A DNA stretch of 64,000 bases from an uncultured Acetatifactor sp. (GCA_910583845.1 CAJUAB010000006.1:82188-146187); one strand, 5' to 3'; numbered from the stretch's first letter, positions 32,615 through 42,321 are shown. Notes: a model not told the origin generated them from the sequence alone. Made by a program: numbers and translations.

Positions 32615-34639
32615 TCAGAACCGGTCCGTCTCCTCAAAGATCCCGTGGATCAGGGTCTGAAGGAAGTACAGCTGCTTCGCCGCCTTCTCCCTTGTCACCA
32701 CGACCTTGGGGTCAAAGGCGGTTCCACAGACCATGCGGCCCCGGGCGATGCCGGTCTCGGAGCGCATAAGCCCCAGCCGGTAACATTCTCTGGCGGCCAG
32801 CTGGCAGGGGGCGGCAATCCGGTCTCTGTCGGTAAGCCGTTCCCAGGGAACCAGAGGATAATACATGGCGCTCTGACCGGTGAGATTGGGATCATAGTCC
32901 GGATCATCGAAGGCGGTACCGCTTCCGTTGTAGTCCGTCATATAGGGCGGTTTTGGGTAGACCGGGCGATCTGTCCCCGGGAGGAAATCCGTCACCGGGA
33001 AACAGAACAGGTAGACACGGTATACAAACAGCGCCATCATCTCCCTGGTCAGAGGGGCGGCACTGTCTGGCCCTGTGCCTGCCGCCGCGAATGCGGCGTC
33101 CGGCGAGAGGGCCCTGCCCGCCTGTGTGAGGCTGCTTTCCATGGGGAACGCGGCAAGCTTCATGGCCCGTTGGAGAGAGGCGGCAAACTCCGCCGCGCTG
33201 ACAGGCTCCAGGGGGTGGAAGCCGCCGTCCTCCCGTTTCTCCATGATGTGATGCTTTACCAGGAACTCGATCTGGTTGCGGTAATAGGCATTTCTGCCCG
33301 TCTGTACATCCGGACACATCTCGGGGAACAGCAGATAATCGTCTCCGGTGAGGAGGGCCCTTCTGACGGAGGGCAGCAGAAAGCGTTCCGGGATCGCTTT
33401 CTGCCGGAGCAGGGAGCATGCCACCAGACGCGCGAACTGCTTGGAGAGGGCCTCCTTGTAGTGGGTTCCGTCACATTTGTTGTCGGGATGGCCGTTGGCG
33501 TAGCTGCCGGAATTGGTCTTTCCGGCCGTTTCGCCGGCTTCCACGGACAAAAAGAGGGCTTTGGCGGCATCTCCCCCGATGGAATGCAGATATTCACAGC
33601 TGTCCGCATACAGGTCCACCAGCGGCAGTCCGTGCCGGACAGCGGCCTGTCCGAGCAGACCGGGACAGTCAATGCTGCCGGATTTCGTGAAGCCGCAGAA
33701 CACTACGCCGTTCTCGTCGCAGGTCATATCGCCGCTGATCCGGGTCATGGGGGTAATCAGAATCAGGTGCAGGCCCATGGCTCTGGCCGCGGGGATAAAA
33801 TAGTTCTCCAGCCTTGCCGCGAAGGTTTCCTCCGTGTTGCCTCTTCCATACCGGGCGTCAGGGCCGTCCAGAGGGCCCCGGGCCTCGTCGTTGTGTCCCG
33901 ACTGCAGAAGCAGATAATCCCCGGGGCGGGCATTCAGGAAAAGATCGTTGGCGCGTCCCTCCCGGTACAGAGTGGCCAGGGAACGTCCGCCCATGGCATA
34001 ATTTACCACTGTCGTCTGGGCTGGATCAAAAAAATCGTCAAAAATCTGCCCCCAGGCGGACATGATATTCTCCTCATAGACATAGGACTTCACGGTGGAA
34101 TCTCCCAGAGTATACAATGTGGGAAGCGGGCCGGGGACTGCCTGGGGCAGCGGCGAGACGCTGATCCTGCGCGCAGCCACGGTGAGGTCCGGCGCCGTGG
34201 GCTCTATCTCGATCTCCAGAAAGCATTCGCCGCACACATAGTCGAAGGACCAGACCCGGCCGTACTGGGAAGCCGTGTGCACACGGGGAATCTGCCGGGC
34301 GGCATCCCACCAGCCCTTCTGCGTGAGCTGCTCCGGGTGTGTGCCGTTCACGGCGATGCGGGCCGTGTCCGAGAGGGGGGACAGCTCCACCTCCAGGCGG
34401 TAGGCACCGGGACCTGGCACATCCACACGGAAAGCCAGACCGCCGAAATCAAAATCGTTGGCGTTTCTCTCATATGCCAGTTCCGGACAGGGCGGCATCA
34501 GTACGCCCTGCTTCGTGAACCGCAGTTTTTCGGGGCAGAGCTTTCTGGGCGGCATGGAGGATGTCTCCGCCAGAAAACCGCAGTTCTCCGCCTGATTATA
34601 AAGTCTGTATTCTTTCTTTGTAAAATCGTAAATCTGCAT
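32615..34639 (-). CDS. SGNH/GDSL esterase, rhamnogalacturonan acetylesterase-like
   Basis: 674 residues. An N-terminal beta-sandwich (about 1-170) precedes an SGNH hydrolase domain. Block I is TLGDSTVKSY with nucleophile Ser181, NYAMGGRS supplies the oxyanion Gly, QSGHND is block III, and CDGTHY supplies the Asp-His pair. This set and order match CE12 rhamnogalacturonan acetylesterases. The C-terminal 240 residues are a helical region I do not recognise. No signal peptide is seen, so it may act on imported oligosaccharides. It converges on the sensor gene with a 19-base gap. No other pectin genes are nearby. Confidence 0.82.
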   Translation of the reverse strand: MQIYDFTKKEYRLYNQAENCGFLAETSSMPPRKLCPEKLRFTKQGVLMPPCPELAYERNANDFDFGGLAFRVDVPGPGAYRLEVELSPLSDTARIAVNGTHPEQLTQKGWWDAARQIPRVHTASQYGRVWSFDYVCGECFLEIEIEPTAPDLTVAARRISVSPLPQAVPGPLPTLYTLGDSTVKSYVYEENIMSAWGQIFDDFFDPAQTTVVNYAMGGRSLATLYREGRANDLFLNARPGDYLLLQSGHNDEARGPLDGPDARYGRGNTEETFAARLENYFIPAARAMGLHLILITPMTRISGDMTCDENGVVFCGFTKSGSIDCPGLLGQAAVRHGLPLVDLYADSCEYLHSIGGDAAKALFLSVEAGETAGKTNSGSYANGHPDNKCDGTHYKEALSKQFARLVACSLLRQKAIPERFLLPSVRRALLTGDDYLLFPEMCPDVQTGRNAYYRNQIEFLVKHHIMEKREDGGFHPLEPVSAAEFAASLQRAMKLAAFPMESSLTQAGRALSPDAAFAAAGTGPDSAAPLTREMMALFVYRVYLFCFPVTDFLPGTDRPVYPKPPYMTDYNGSGTAFDDPDYDPNLTGQSAMYYPLVPWERLTDRDRIAAPCQLAARECYRLGLMRSETGIARGRMVCGTAFDPKVVVTREKAAKQLYFLQTLIHGIFEETDRF

Positions 34640-34899
34640 GATCTGCCTCCGTATATAAAAGGGGATTTTTCCGGCAGGGGATCATGTACGCCGCGCGTCC
34701 GGGGACCGGAGCGCAGCTGAATGTCCTGACCGCCCCCCTATAATATAACAGAATCCGGAACGAATGTACAGAAGGAGCGCCTGTTTTATCCTGATTCAAT
34801 ATGCGACAAAAGTCACAAAAAATGTTTATAAACTCGTCTGCTTTTGTGATTAATGATGGGAAAATAGGCACATATCTATTGTTTTTGTACAGTTTCTAC
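34640..34899. other. Divergent intergenic region, no gene
   Basis: The region between the esterase start and the chemotaxis receptor promoter is AT-rich from about 34740 on. Reading both strands I find no credible coding frame. A TTATATTATA stretch around 34740 on the minus strand could hold the esterase -10 box, but I could not pair it with a good -35 box. Confidence 0.4.
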
Positions 34900-34928
34900 T
34901 TGAAACGTAAAAAGTTATGTGTTAATAT
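34900..34928 (+). promoter_or_regulatory. Promoter of the chemotaxis receptor gene
   Basis: TTGAAA (34900-34905) and TAATAT (34923-34928) are 17 bases apart, giving a leader of about 100 nt. A sigma-D motility promoter pattern (TAAA..GCCGATAA) was not seen. Confidence 0.5.
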
Positions 34929-35037
34929 TGTATCAATCTTTAGAAAACAGTGATTGGCATGAAGGCATAAGGCAGGGGGAGCATGGAATCCGGTTCTTCG
35001 TCCGGCGGGACCTGCGGATTTTGCGGAGGGTACACGA

Positions 35038-36603
35038 ATGAGACTAAAACAGAAGCTGATTATGTTGGTTTTAATTCCTGTGGTGATTCTGGGATTTGGC
35101 GTGGGGATTTTTGCCTTTATGCTGGCCAAAGGCGCGCTGGTGGACGCGATTGAGGGGCAGCTGCGGGTTGCCTGTGAGGGATACAGTGACAATCTCCATG
35201 CGTTCAAGGAGATGGATATTGATATCACGGTGTTTGAAGGGGATACCAGGGTGTCCAGTTCCATAGAGGGTGTGGTGGGAACCAAAGCGTCCCAGGAGGT
35301 TATTGACACGACTCTCAACGGCGGGAAGCCATTTTTCAGCTCAAATGTATCGGTGGACGGCAAGCCATATTATGGATATTATGTTCCCACCCAAACAGGG
35401 ATGCTGTTCGCGGGCAAGCCGCAGGTGGAGGTGCGGGAGATGCTCACCCGGCTGCTGGTGGCCATACTGGCCATCTCCATGGCTATCATTGTATTGGTTA
35501 CCATAGTGGCCTATGTCATAGTGGCCAGGATGGCGAAGCTCATCATCAATGTGAGCGACACCATCAGCCATGTTGCCGACGGCGATTTAAGGCTGGAGGT
35601 GCGTGACATGTCGGGGCGGGACGAGATCGCGGCGATGAACAATTCCGTGAGTGCCATGGCGCGCAAGCTGAAAGGGATGGTGGCGGATATATCAAAGGTG
35701 AGTCAGGAAGCCCGGAGTTCCGCGGATTCTCTGCGGGGCACGGCATCCTCCACGCTCAGTGCCAGCGAGGAGATTGCCAGAGCGATTGAGGATGTGGCCA
35801 GGAACAATACCAACCAGGCCGGAATCGTGGTGAGCATCACCAACGGGATCGGGGCCATGCAGGGGCAGACCTCCGATATAGTTGCCTGCGTGGAGGATAT
35901 CGAGAGCAGCTCCGCCAGCCTTACAAGCAACTGCAATGACATGAGAGTAAAGATCGAGGCCACACAGAAGACCAGTGAGATGATGTCGGAGAGCGTGGTG
36001 GGCATCAAGGAAAAAATTGATGCCACCAACAGGGTTATCACCAAGATGTCCGAGATTCTCTCCAGCATAGAAGACATTGCCTCCCAGACGAATCTGCTCT
36101 CCCTGAACGCTTCCATAGAAGCGGCCCGGGCCGGCGAGATGGGAAGAGGCTTCTCCGTTGTGGCGGACAGCATCCGTACCCTGTCGGAGAATACAGCCAA
36201 GGAGCTGGTGGGCATCAAGGAGATCATCTCCAATATCACGGAGGATTTCAAGGAGTGCGCGGACAGTATTGATGTGGTGGTGCAGAACAATTCCGAGAGC
36301 ATGAAGGGGATTACGGAGGTCATCACCTCCTTCAAGCAGGTTGATGAAGCCATCAGAAATACTTCCAGACAGGTAGAGACCATTAGCAGGGCTGTATCTG
36401 AGACACAGGAGCAGATGAACAGCATATCGGAGGAAGTGACGGTACTGGGTGAAGTGTCAGAGAGCAACGCGGCGGCCAGCCAGGAGGTGAACGCTTCGAT
36501 TGAAGAACTCACGACCCTGATGCATTCCGTGGATCAGAGTACGGTTTCGCTGACTCATGAGGCGGAGAACCTGATGGAGGAATTATCCATATTCAAGCTT
36601 TGA
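35038..36603 (+). CDS. Methyl-accepting chemotaxis protein with single Cache domain
   Basis: 521 residues. Membrane helix at 7-30, an extracellular sCache-type domain (about 35-135, with GKPFFSSNVSVDGKPYYGYY), a second helix (about 143-168), HAMP, then a long coiled coil. The signalling tip is SQTNLLSLNASIEAARAGEM at about 350-370. It reports an external ligand to CheA/CheW. No che or flagellar genes are in the window, so its partners are elsewhere. Start at 35038 with CGGAGGG about 7 bases upstream. Confidence 0.92.
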   Translation: MRLKQKLIMLVLIPVVILGFGVGIFAFMLAKGALVDAIEGQLRVACEGYSDNLHAFKEMDIDITVFEGDTRVSSSIEGVVGTKASQEVIDTTLNGGKPFFSSNVSVDGKPYYGYYVPTQTGMLFAGKPQVEVREMLTRLLVAILAISMAIIVLVTIVAYVIVARMAKLIINVSDTISHVADGDLRLEVRDMSGRDEIAAMNNSVSAMARKLKGMVADISKVSQEARSSADSLRGTASSTLSASEEIARAIEDVARNNTNQAGIVVSITNGIGAMQGQTSDIVACVEDIESSSASLTSNCNDMRVKIEATQKTSEMMSESVVGIKEKIDATNRVITKMSEILSSIEDIASQTNLLSLNASIEAARAGEMGRGFSVVADSIRTLSENTAKELVGIKEIISNITEDFKECADSIDVVVQNNSESMKGITEVITSFKQVDEAIRNTSRQVETISRAVSETQEQMNSISEEVTVLGEVSESNAAASQEVNASIEELTTLMHSVDQSTVSLTHEAENLMEELSIFKL

Positions 36604-36657
36604 GAAGCGGGGTATACATACAGGAATCGCAGGAGAACAAAAAGGGTGGTTATTTGA

Positions 36658-36710
36658 AAAGCAAAGTACGGCAGGATCTTACAGGTCGGGTCGGGGCTTT
36701 GCTTTTTCGT
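36658..36710 (+). terminator. Possible terminator after the chemotaxis receptor gene
   Basis: AAAGCAAAG (36658-36666) and CTTTGCTTT (36698-36706) can form a 9-bp outer stem, with a GC-rich interior and a T-run (TTTTTCG) at the end. The large interior loop makes it a weak call. Confidence 0.4.
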
Positions 36711-36774
36711 TTCGGAGCTTTTAAAAATCTTTCATATTTTTTTCGGAAAATAGAAGGATTTTGCAGGGGGAGTA

Positions 36775-36783
36775 TGTTATGAT
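36775..36783 (+). promoter_or_regulatory. Extended -10 element before the VWA/MoxR cluster
   Basis: TGTTATGAT matches an extended -10 box (TGnTATAAT). No good -35 box is found at normal spacing. It lies 41 bases before the first gene and is the best promoter candidate for the cluster. Confidence 0.4.
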
Positions 36784-36823
36784 AGAAAGAAGTGTTATGT
36801 GACGCATCGGGAGGGAGAAGATT

Positions 36824-38857
36824 ATGCGAAGACATATTTTGGCGGCAGCGGTTCTGTGCGTACTGTTTCTGCTGACAGGCCGGGGGGCATGTGTGGTGTG
36901 CGCCGGGGAGGAATCCGCGGCAAATTCGTTTTCCGGGAATGTGGAAATGCTTAAGCAGGAGGAGGATGGCTATGTCATGCAGGTGACGGCGGAAAACCGG
37001 GGACAGGATTTCTACGGCACGGTCCAGGTGGTTTTTATGTCCGGATACGGTTACGGCAACTGTGCGTATGACACAGAGATCGCTCTTCCGGCCCAGGGAA
37101 AGAAACAGTTTACGGTCAAAGTGGCGGAGCGCGCGGCGGATACCATTGAGGGAATATGCGCACTGAATTTTCTGGATGAGAAGGGCAGACTGCTCCAGTC
37201 GATCACGCTGAAAAATGTATTTGGCAATCTGGTGTCGGGGATAGCGGTGGGAATTTTATCCGACGATTACGCAGGGCTTACCTATTTGGACGCAGGGGGG
37301 ACGGAGCTCTATATAAACGGGGACAATTACCCGCTGAATCTCATCAGACTGGATGGGGACAATCTGGATCTGTATCTGAAAGGGCTTTACTTCCTGATTA
37401 TTGATCAGTTCAATGTTTCATCGCTGAGAGAGGAACAGATCCAGGCGATTCAGAAGTGGGTTGAGAATGGCGGCGGGCTGCTCATCGGAACCGGCGCATA
37501 TGGGGAACAGACCCTTTCAGGCTTTGAAGAGGACTTTCTGGGGATGGAATATCAGGGCAGCAGTGAGCCGGGGGAGGAGAATTTGATCTCAGATCATATA
37601 AGCAGGTATGATTATTACTATAATTATACGGACGCGGAGGTTGATTTCAGTAAGATGGCCATCGCGCAGTTACAGTACACTTTTTCCGGAAACGAATATG
37701 AGAGTTCGGGAAATCCGGTGGTATACAAATCCATCGGAGACGGCGCGGTGGGGGTCTGCTACTGTTCGCTGGGAGATAAGGAGCTGCAGAAGCTGGACAA
37801 GTACGCAGTGCAGTACCTGTATGAGGAACTCATGGACCAGGCGGGCAGCTTCAAGGCAAACAACAGACAGTCTGTCATGGAATCCATAGGGCAGAGACTG
37901 CTGGCATTTATCGACAGCAGAAATACGGCGGTGGATTTTTCCATGCTCAAATGGCTCATCGGAATCTATGTGGTGCTGGTGGGACCGGTTCTGTATCTGG
38001 TTCTGCGGAAGTGCGGGAAAAGTGAGTGGTATTGGGTGGGAGTGCCCGCCCTGGGGCTGCTGTTTATCGCAGGGGTATATTTGCTGGGACAGGGAGTGCG
38101 GGTCAGTGAAACCAGGGTGTATTCCGTCACGGCTCAGCGGGCGGACAGCAATCGGAAGGAGACCTATCTCATGGCCTACCACTCGGGAGTCAGGCCCTGG
38201 GAGATGCAGCTGGCGGAAAGTTATGATGTGGCCGGGCCGGGGTGGAACGGATATGATGGGAAATACTTTTATGATGTCAGCGATTATTTCTACAGGGTAG
38301 ACAATACCGGAGAGAGGCTGGTTGTGGGCATCAAGCCCCAGGAGAATTTTGACAGCGGCTTTTTCTATGCGGGAGGGAGCGCGGAGCCTGAGGGGGAACT
38401 TTCCGGGACGCGGATTGAGGTAAACTCCGTTTCCGGCGGAATAAGCGGAACGGTCACCAATAAAACTGCCTGCGATCTGGCTTATATGGCAGTGTGGCTG
38501 GATCAGGAAATAATGGTGTTTCGCGATGTGAAGGCAGGGGAGAGCATAGATCTGCAGCAGGCAGCGACGGACGGCAGATGCGTATACCAAAGCGATTCCG
38601 TGGAGAAGGTGCGGGATCTGCTGTACGGCGATCTGATCTCTGTGTACGGCTACCGGGGTTCCCTGAACCAAGACTATCAGGAGGACGATATGGGGGCGCT
38701 TATTATCAGTCTGGGCGTTGCCATGGAAGCTGTGCCAAGGGGCGGGGATTATGCGGTGATTGCAGGAATTATAAAGGACTATGAGAAGGCCGTGGCGGAC
38801 AGATGCCAGGAGACAGCCTATGGGTGCCTGTACGGATATGCGGAAACGGGGGTGTAA
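36824..38857 (+). CDS. Exported membrane protein, first gene of the VWA/MoxR cluster
   Basis: 677 residues. A signal peptide (about 1-27) leads to an extracellular beta-rich domain, then a GATase-like fold region (GILSDDYAGLTYLD to GGGLLIGTGAYGEQT) resembling the DUF4350/GldG-type proteins that accompany ABC-2 transporters. Two membrane helices follow (about 373-395 and 405-423), then a C-terminal extracellular domain of about 250 residues. No catalytic residues recognised. It is 2 bases from the ABC ATPase gene, so it is probably an extracellular partner of that transporter and of the VWA protein. Confidence 0.7.
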   Translation: MRRHILAAAVLCVLFLLTGRGACVVCAGEESAANSFSGNVEMLKQEEDGYVMQVTAENRGQDFYGTVQVVFMSGYGYGNCAYDTEIALPAQGKKQFTVKVAERAADTIEGICALNFLDEKGRLLQSITLKNVFGNLVSGIAVGILSDDYAGLTYLDAGGTELYINGDNYPLNLIRLDGDNLDLYLKGLYFLIIDQFNVSSLREEQIQAIQKWVENGGGLLIGTGAYGEQTLSGFEEDFLGMEYQGSSEPGEENLISDHISRYDYYYNYTDAEVDFSKMAIAQLQYTFSGNEYESSGNPVVYKSIGDGAVGVCYCSLGDKELQKLDKYAVQYLYEELMDQAGSFKANNRQSVMESIGQRLLAFIDSRNTAVDFSMLKWLIGIYVVLVGPVLYLVLRKCGKSEWYWVGVPALGLLFIAGVYLLGQGVRVSETRVYSVTAQRADSNRKETYLMAYHSGVRPWEMQLAESYDVAGPGWNGYDGKYFYDVSDYFYRVDNTGERLVVGIKPQENFDSGFFYAGGSAEPEGELSGTRIEVNSVSGGISGTVTNKTACDLAYMAVWLDQEIMVFRDVKAGESIDLQQAATDGRCVYQSDSVEKVRDLLYGDLISVYGYRGSLNQDYQEDDMGALIISLGVAMEAVPRGGDYAVIAGIIKDYEKAVADRCQETAYGCLYGYAETGV

Positions 38858-38859
38858 AG

Positions 38860-39783
38860 ATGCTGCAAATCAGTAACTTATATAAAAGCTATGGCAAATT
38901 CCAGGCGGTAAACAATTTGACGCTGCACATTCCCAAGGGAGATCTGTTCGGGTTCGTGGGTCCCAACGGGGCGGGAAAAACCACCACCATCCGCATGGTA
39001 TGCGGATTGATGCTGCCAAACAGCGGGCACATTGCCATCAATGGGATAGACGCACTGGCGCGGCAGAGGGAGATCAGAAGACAGATCGGCTATGTGCCGG
39101 ATTTTTTCGGCGTGTATGATAATCTGAAAGTGCGGGAATATATGGATTTTTACGGTTCCATGTACCGCATGAATTCCAGGGAAATCTGCCGGATTTCCGA
39201 TGATCTGCTGGATCTGGTGAATCTCTCGGACAAGAAGGAAACATTTGTGGACACACTATCCCGGGGCATGAAACAGCGGCTCTGTGTGGCCCGGGCCCTG
39301 ATCCACAATCCGGCGCTGCTGGTCCTGGATGAGCCAAGTTCCGGACTGGACCCCAGGGCCAGGGTGGAGATGAAGGAGCTTTTGCAGAATCTGAGAAGCA
39401 TGGGCAAGACCATTGTGATCAGCTCCCACATCCTCTCCGAACTGTCCGAAATGTGCAACAGCATCGGGATCATGAACCGCGGCAGCCTGGTGGCGGCGGG
39501 CCGCATTGAGGATGTGATGGAGGGCGTGTTCGGAAGTAACCAGCTGGTCATTACGCTGGACGAAGGCCGTGAGACGGCACTGCGCATTGTCAGCGAATAC
39601 GCCGGGGTCAAGCTGGACTCTGCGGGGGAGCATGAGATCAGGCTGACCCACAATATGACCAGGCCGCAGATCGCGCGGATGGTGGGGGAAATGATCGGGG
39701 GAGGCGTAGTAGTGACCGGATTTCATAAGCAGGAGGGCGATCTGGAGACGCTGTTCATGCGTGTGACCGGGAACGGACAGTAG
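38860..39783 (+). CDS. ABC-2 type transporter ATP-binding protein
   Basis: 307 residues. Walker A is GPNGAGKTTT, the signature region LSRGMKQR, Walker B LLVLDEPSSGLD, and the switch His is in ISSHIL. The C-terminal 90 residues form the extension typical of CcmA/GldA-type exporters. Start at 38860, right after the preceding stop codon. It works with the permease encoded 21 bases downstream. Confidence 0.9.
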   Translation: MLQISNLYKSYGKFQAVNNLTLHIPKGDLFGFVGPNGAGKTTTIRMVCGLMLPNSGHIAINGIDALARQREIRRQIGYVPDFFGVYDNLKVREYMDFYGSMYRMNSREICRISDDLLDLVNLSDKKETFVDTLSRGMKQRLCVARALIHNPALLVLDEPSSGLDPRARVEMKELLQNLRSMGKTIVISSHILSELSEMCNSIGIMNRGSLVAAGRIEDVMEGVFGSNQLVITLDEGRETALRIVSEYAGVKLDSAGEHEIRLTHNMTRPQIARMVGEMIGGGVVVTGFHKQEGDLETLFMRVTGNGQ

Positions 39784-39804
39784 ACTTAGGGAGGTGGAAT
39801 ACAG

Positions 39805-40749
39805 ATGTATTTGAATCCGATCGTAAAAAAGGATATAAAAGTGCAGTCTCGAAGCATGAGGATCTGCTGGGGGATATTTGCCTATGAACTGATTCTGGCG
39901 CTGGTTTTTTTCATGGCCATGAGTATTATTCAGGGAAACAGCCGGTATTCCTCAGGAAATATCTACAGTGCCATGGTGTGGCTCTACCCGGTACTGGGGG
40001 TGACGCAGCTGATCATTCTGGGCCTGGTGGTGCCGGTCAAGACGGCTTCGTCCATATCGGGAGAAAAGGAACGTCAGACCTTTGACATTATGATGACCAC
40101 CAGCATGTCGGCTTTTTCGGTGATTATGGGAAAGGTCATGACGGCAATTGTGCAGGGGATGTTCTTCGTGGTGGCCAGTATGCCGGTTATGGCGCTGTCC
40201 TTCATCATAGGCGGTATGTCCTGGGCATATCTGTTCTGGTTTTTGGGGATCGCGCTGCTGGTGTCGCTTTTCTCGGCCAGTATCGGAATCCTGTGTTCCT
40301 CCCTGTGCAAAAGGAGCATCAGCGCGGTGATTATGTCCTATGTGTTCTATCTGGCCTTTTTTCTGGGGACAGCAATCCCTCCCGTGGTGATGGGGGTGGT
40401 GGCGGCGAATATGTCTTATACGCTGGGCAGCACCCCCCAGGTCCTTGAAATGTATGGAGACAATATTCTCCTGTTCCTGACGCTGAACCCGGCTGTATAT
40501 CTGACAGAATTCTTTGCCTGGGTCATGGCGGGGGAATCGCTGGTGAACAATATGAGTCTCATTTCGACGCAGGGAGTGCAGGTCAGAGGCCCTGTCAGGC
40601 TGTTGACCACGGGATATTGGTGGCTGATCTGCTCCACCATTCTTTTTGTGGGGGTATCTTTCCTGTTTCTCTGGCTTGCGTCCAGACGCATTGACCCCAT
40701 TAGGGGGCACGGCAGGTCCGCCGGGAGACAGGGCCGAAAAGGGAGATAA
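39805..40749 (+). CDS. ABC-2 type transporter permease
   Basis: 314 residues with six or seven membrane helices and no Walker motifs. The cytoplasmic stretch SGEKERQTFDIMMTTSMSAF between helices is typical of ABC-2/GldF-type permeases. The C terminus is basic. It is the membrane half of the transporter with the preceding ATPase, and lies 3 bases from the next gene. Confidence 0.82.
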   Translation: MYLNPIVKKDIKVQSRSMRICWGIFAYELILALVFFMAMSIIQGNSRYSSGNIYSAMVWLYPVLGVTQLIILGLVVPVKTASSISGEKERQTFDIMMTTSMSAFSVIMGKVMTAIVQGMFFVVASMPVMALSFIIGGMSWAYLFWFLGIALLVSLFSASIGILCSSLCKRSISAVIMSYVFYLAFFLGTAIPPVVMGVVAANMSYTLGSTPQVLEMYGDNILLFLTLNPAVYLTEFFAWVMAGESLVNNMSLISTQGVQVRGPVRLLTTGYWWLICSTILFVGVSFLFLWLASRRIDPIRGHGRSAGRQGRKGR

Positions 40750-40752
40750 GTC

Positions 40753-42177
40753 ATGGACATCGGAAAATATCTCATGACGCAGATCAGAAAATGCAGAAAC
40801 AGGATGAATCTGGCCAGGCTTATCGACTGCTGCATAGTGTTCGCGGCGGTGGGAGGCGTGCCGGGGATGATCTGCGAACTGGTTTCTCTGGTCCGGCCCT
40901 TTTACTACGCGCATCTGGCGGCGGCGCTGTGCTTTGGGCTGGGACTTTCAGCCGGGGCAGGCTATGCGCTGTGCCGACGGTCAGATCTGGAGGCGGCCGC
41001 CAGACGGCTGGACTCTTTCGGTCTGAAGGAGCGCATGGTTACAGCCTATGAGCTGATGGACAGAGGGACGGAAACAGGGAATGTATGGGTACAGATGCAG
41101 AGGCAGGATGCCTTTGAGCACTACAATCGGGCGCGGGCCGGTATAAAGATTCCTCTGTGGCCGGACAAAAGGCATGTGCTGGCGCTGGTTCTGTCGGCAG
41201 TGATTGTGGCGGGGCTTGGCTTTGTGCCCTCTCCGGTCAGGGAACAGGCACGGCTGCGCCATCAGGTGCAAAAGGAGGCGGAGGAGGAACAAAAGCAGCT
41301 GGAGCAGTTGACGGATGCCCTGGAGGGAGTGGATATGGAGAGCATGACGGAGGAGCAGAGAATGCGGATGCAGGAACTGCTGGAAGCCATGCAGCGCTCC
41401 CGGGAGGAACTGGCGCAGGCGGACACCTGGGAAAGCCTGGGGCTTGCCAGGGAAAGGCTGGACTATAAATATCAGCAGGCAGAGCAGAGTCTGGCACAGC
41501 TTGCCAGCCAGATGGAAAATCCCGGGGCGGCGGGAATAGCCTCCGCTCAGGCTCTGGCGCGGGCGGCAGGACAGAACGGCAACGATTTATCCCAGGCCGG
41601 CTTAAGCGGCGCGCGTCTGTCGCCCGGACAGACCGGCGACAGCGGGGAGAATGGCGGCATTGCGGGCAATGGAACCGGCGTTAAGGAGAATGACGGCGGC
41701 AGCGGAACCGGTGGGAATGACGGCGGCAATGGAAGCAGTGGGAATGGGAATGACGGCGGCAGTGGAACCGGTAGAAATGGTGGCGGCAACGGAACCGACG
41801 GAAGCGGCCCGGGCAATCAGGGAGCGGGTTCCGGGGAAGGTGGCAATGGCAGTGGTAACGGTTCAGGAGAGGGCGATGGTCAGGGCAATGGGGGCGGCAG
41901 CGGACGGGGAACAGGCAGCAGCAGCGCCACTCGTGACTACGTAAGCATTCCCAATGAGATCGCGGATGACGCGTCTCTCACCGGGCAAAAAAACGGAGAT
42001 CAGAATTCCGACTATTTCCGGCAGCAGAACGGTCTGGCCTGGGAGGGCGACCATGTAGACTACAATTCCGTTATCAGCCAGTATACCGACAGAGCCTATG
42101 AAGGGATCTCCATGGGCAGATATCCCAGCGGTATGGAGTCCTTCATCCGGGACTACTTCGAGAATCTGAGCAAATAA
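40753..42177 (+). CDS. Membrane protein with coiled coil and Gly/Asn-rich linker
   Basis: 474 residues. An N-terminal membrane hairpin (about 20-72) and another helix (about 137-157) are followed by a Gln/Glu-rich coiled coil (about 165-255). Then comes a low-complexity Gly/Asn/Ser region (about 297-395) and a short folded C terminus (VSIPNEIADDASLTGQ to FIRDYFENLSK). The layout resembles DUF4175-like proteins of Bat/MoxR loci. It is translationally close to the permease and precedes MoxR, separated by a repeat-bearing hairpin. Function unknown; a scaffold tethered by a flexible linker is a guess. Confidence 0.65.
   Translation: MDIGKYLMTQIRKCRNRMNLARLIDCCIVFAAVGGVPGMICELVSLVRPFYYAHLAAALCFGLGLSAGAGYALCRRSDLEAAARRLDSFGLKERMVTAYELMDRGTETGNVWVQMQRQDAFEHYNRARAGIKIPLWPDKRHVLALVLSAVIVAGLGFVPSPVREQARLRHQVQKEAEEEQKQLEQLTDALEGVDMESMTEEQRMRMQELLEAMQRSREELAQADTWESLGLARERLDYKYQQAEQSLAQLASQMENPGAAGIASAQALARAAGQNGNDLSQAGLSGARLSPGQTGDSGENGGIAGNGTGVKENDGGSGTGGNDGGNGSSGNGNDGGSGTGRNGGGNGTDGSGPGNQGAGSGEGGNGSGNGSGEGDGQGNGGGSGRGTGSSSATRDYVSIPNEIADDASLTGQKNGDQNSDYFRQQNGLAWEGDHVDYNSVISQYTDRAYEGISMGRYPSGMESFIRDYFENLSK
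41640..41935. repeat. Imperfect GGNGNG-type coding repeats
   Basis: Within the membrane protein gene, units such as GGCAGCGGAACCGGTGGGAA and GACGGCGGCAATGGAA recur with variation for about 300 bases, encoding an almost pure Gly/Asn/Ser/Asp linker. Such runs change length easily by slippage. Confidence 0.75.
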
Positions 42178-42185
42178 GAGGATCA

Positions 42186-42321
42186 GGGGGAACGCGGAAC
42201 TCTTAATCAGCGTTTTCCCTGCCAGTGCCCGGAGAAACTGCTGGCCGTGTAGAGGACAGAAGTTTCTCCGCCAGAGAGGCGCTGGCAGGGGAACGCGGAA
42301 CTCTTAATAAGGAGAAGCAAG
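42186..42321 (+). promoter_or_regulatory. Hairpin flanked by direct repeats in the MoxR leader
   Basis: 42210-42239 pairs with 42261-42296, about 29 bp with small bulges. It is bracketed by two direct repeats of GGAACGCGGAACTCTTAAT (42189-42207 and 42290-42308). The second repeat leads into AAGGAGAAG and the MoxR start. The architecture equals that of the symporter leader (10911-11140): hairpin whose 3' arm ends in GGGRAC, then GCGGAACTCTT, then the ribosome binding site. The stems are different in sequence but still paired. Confidence 0.75.
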
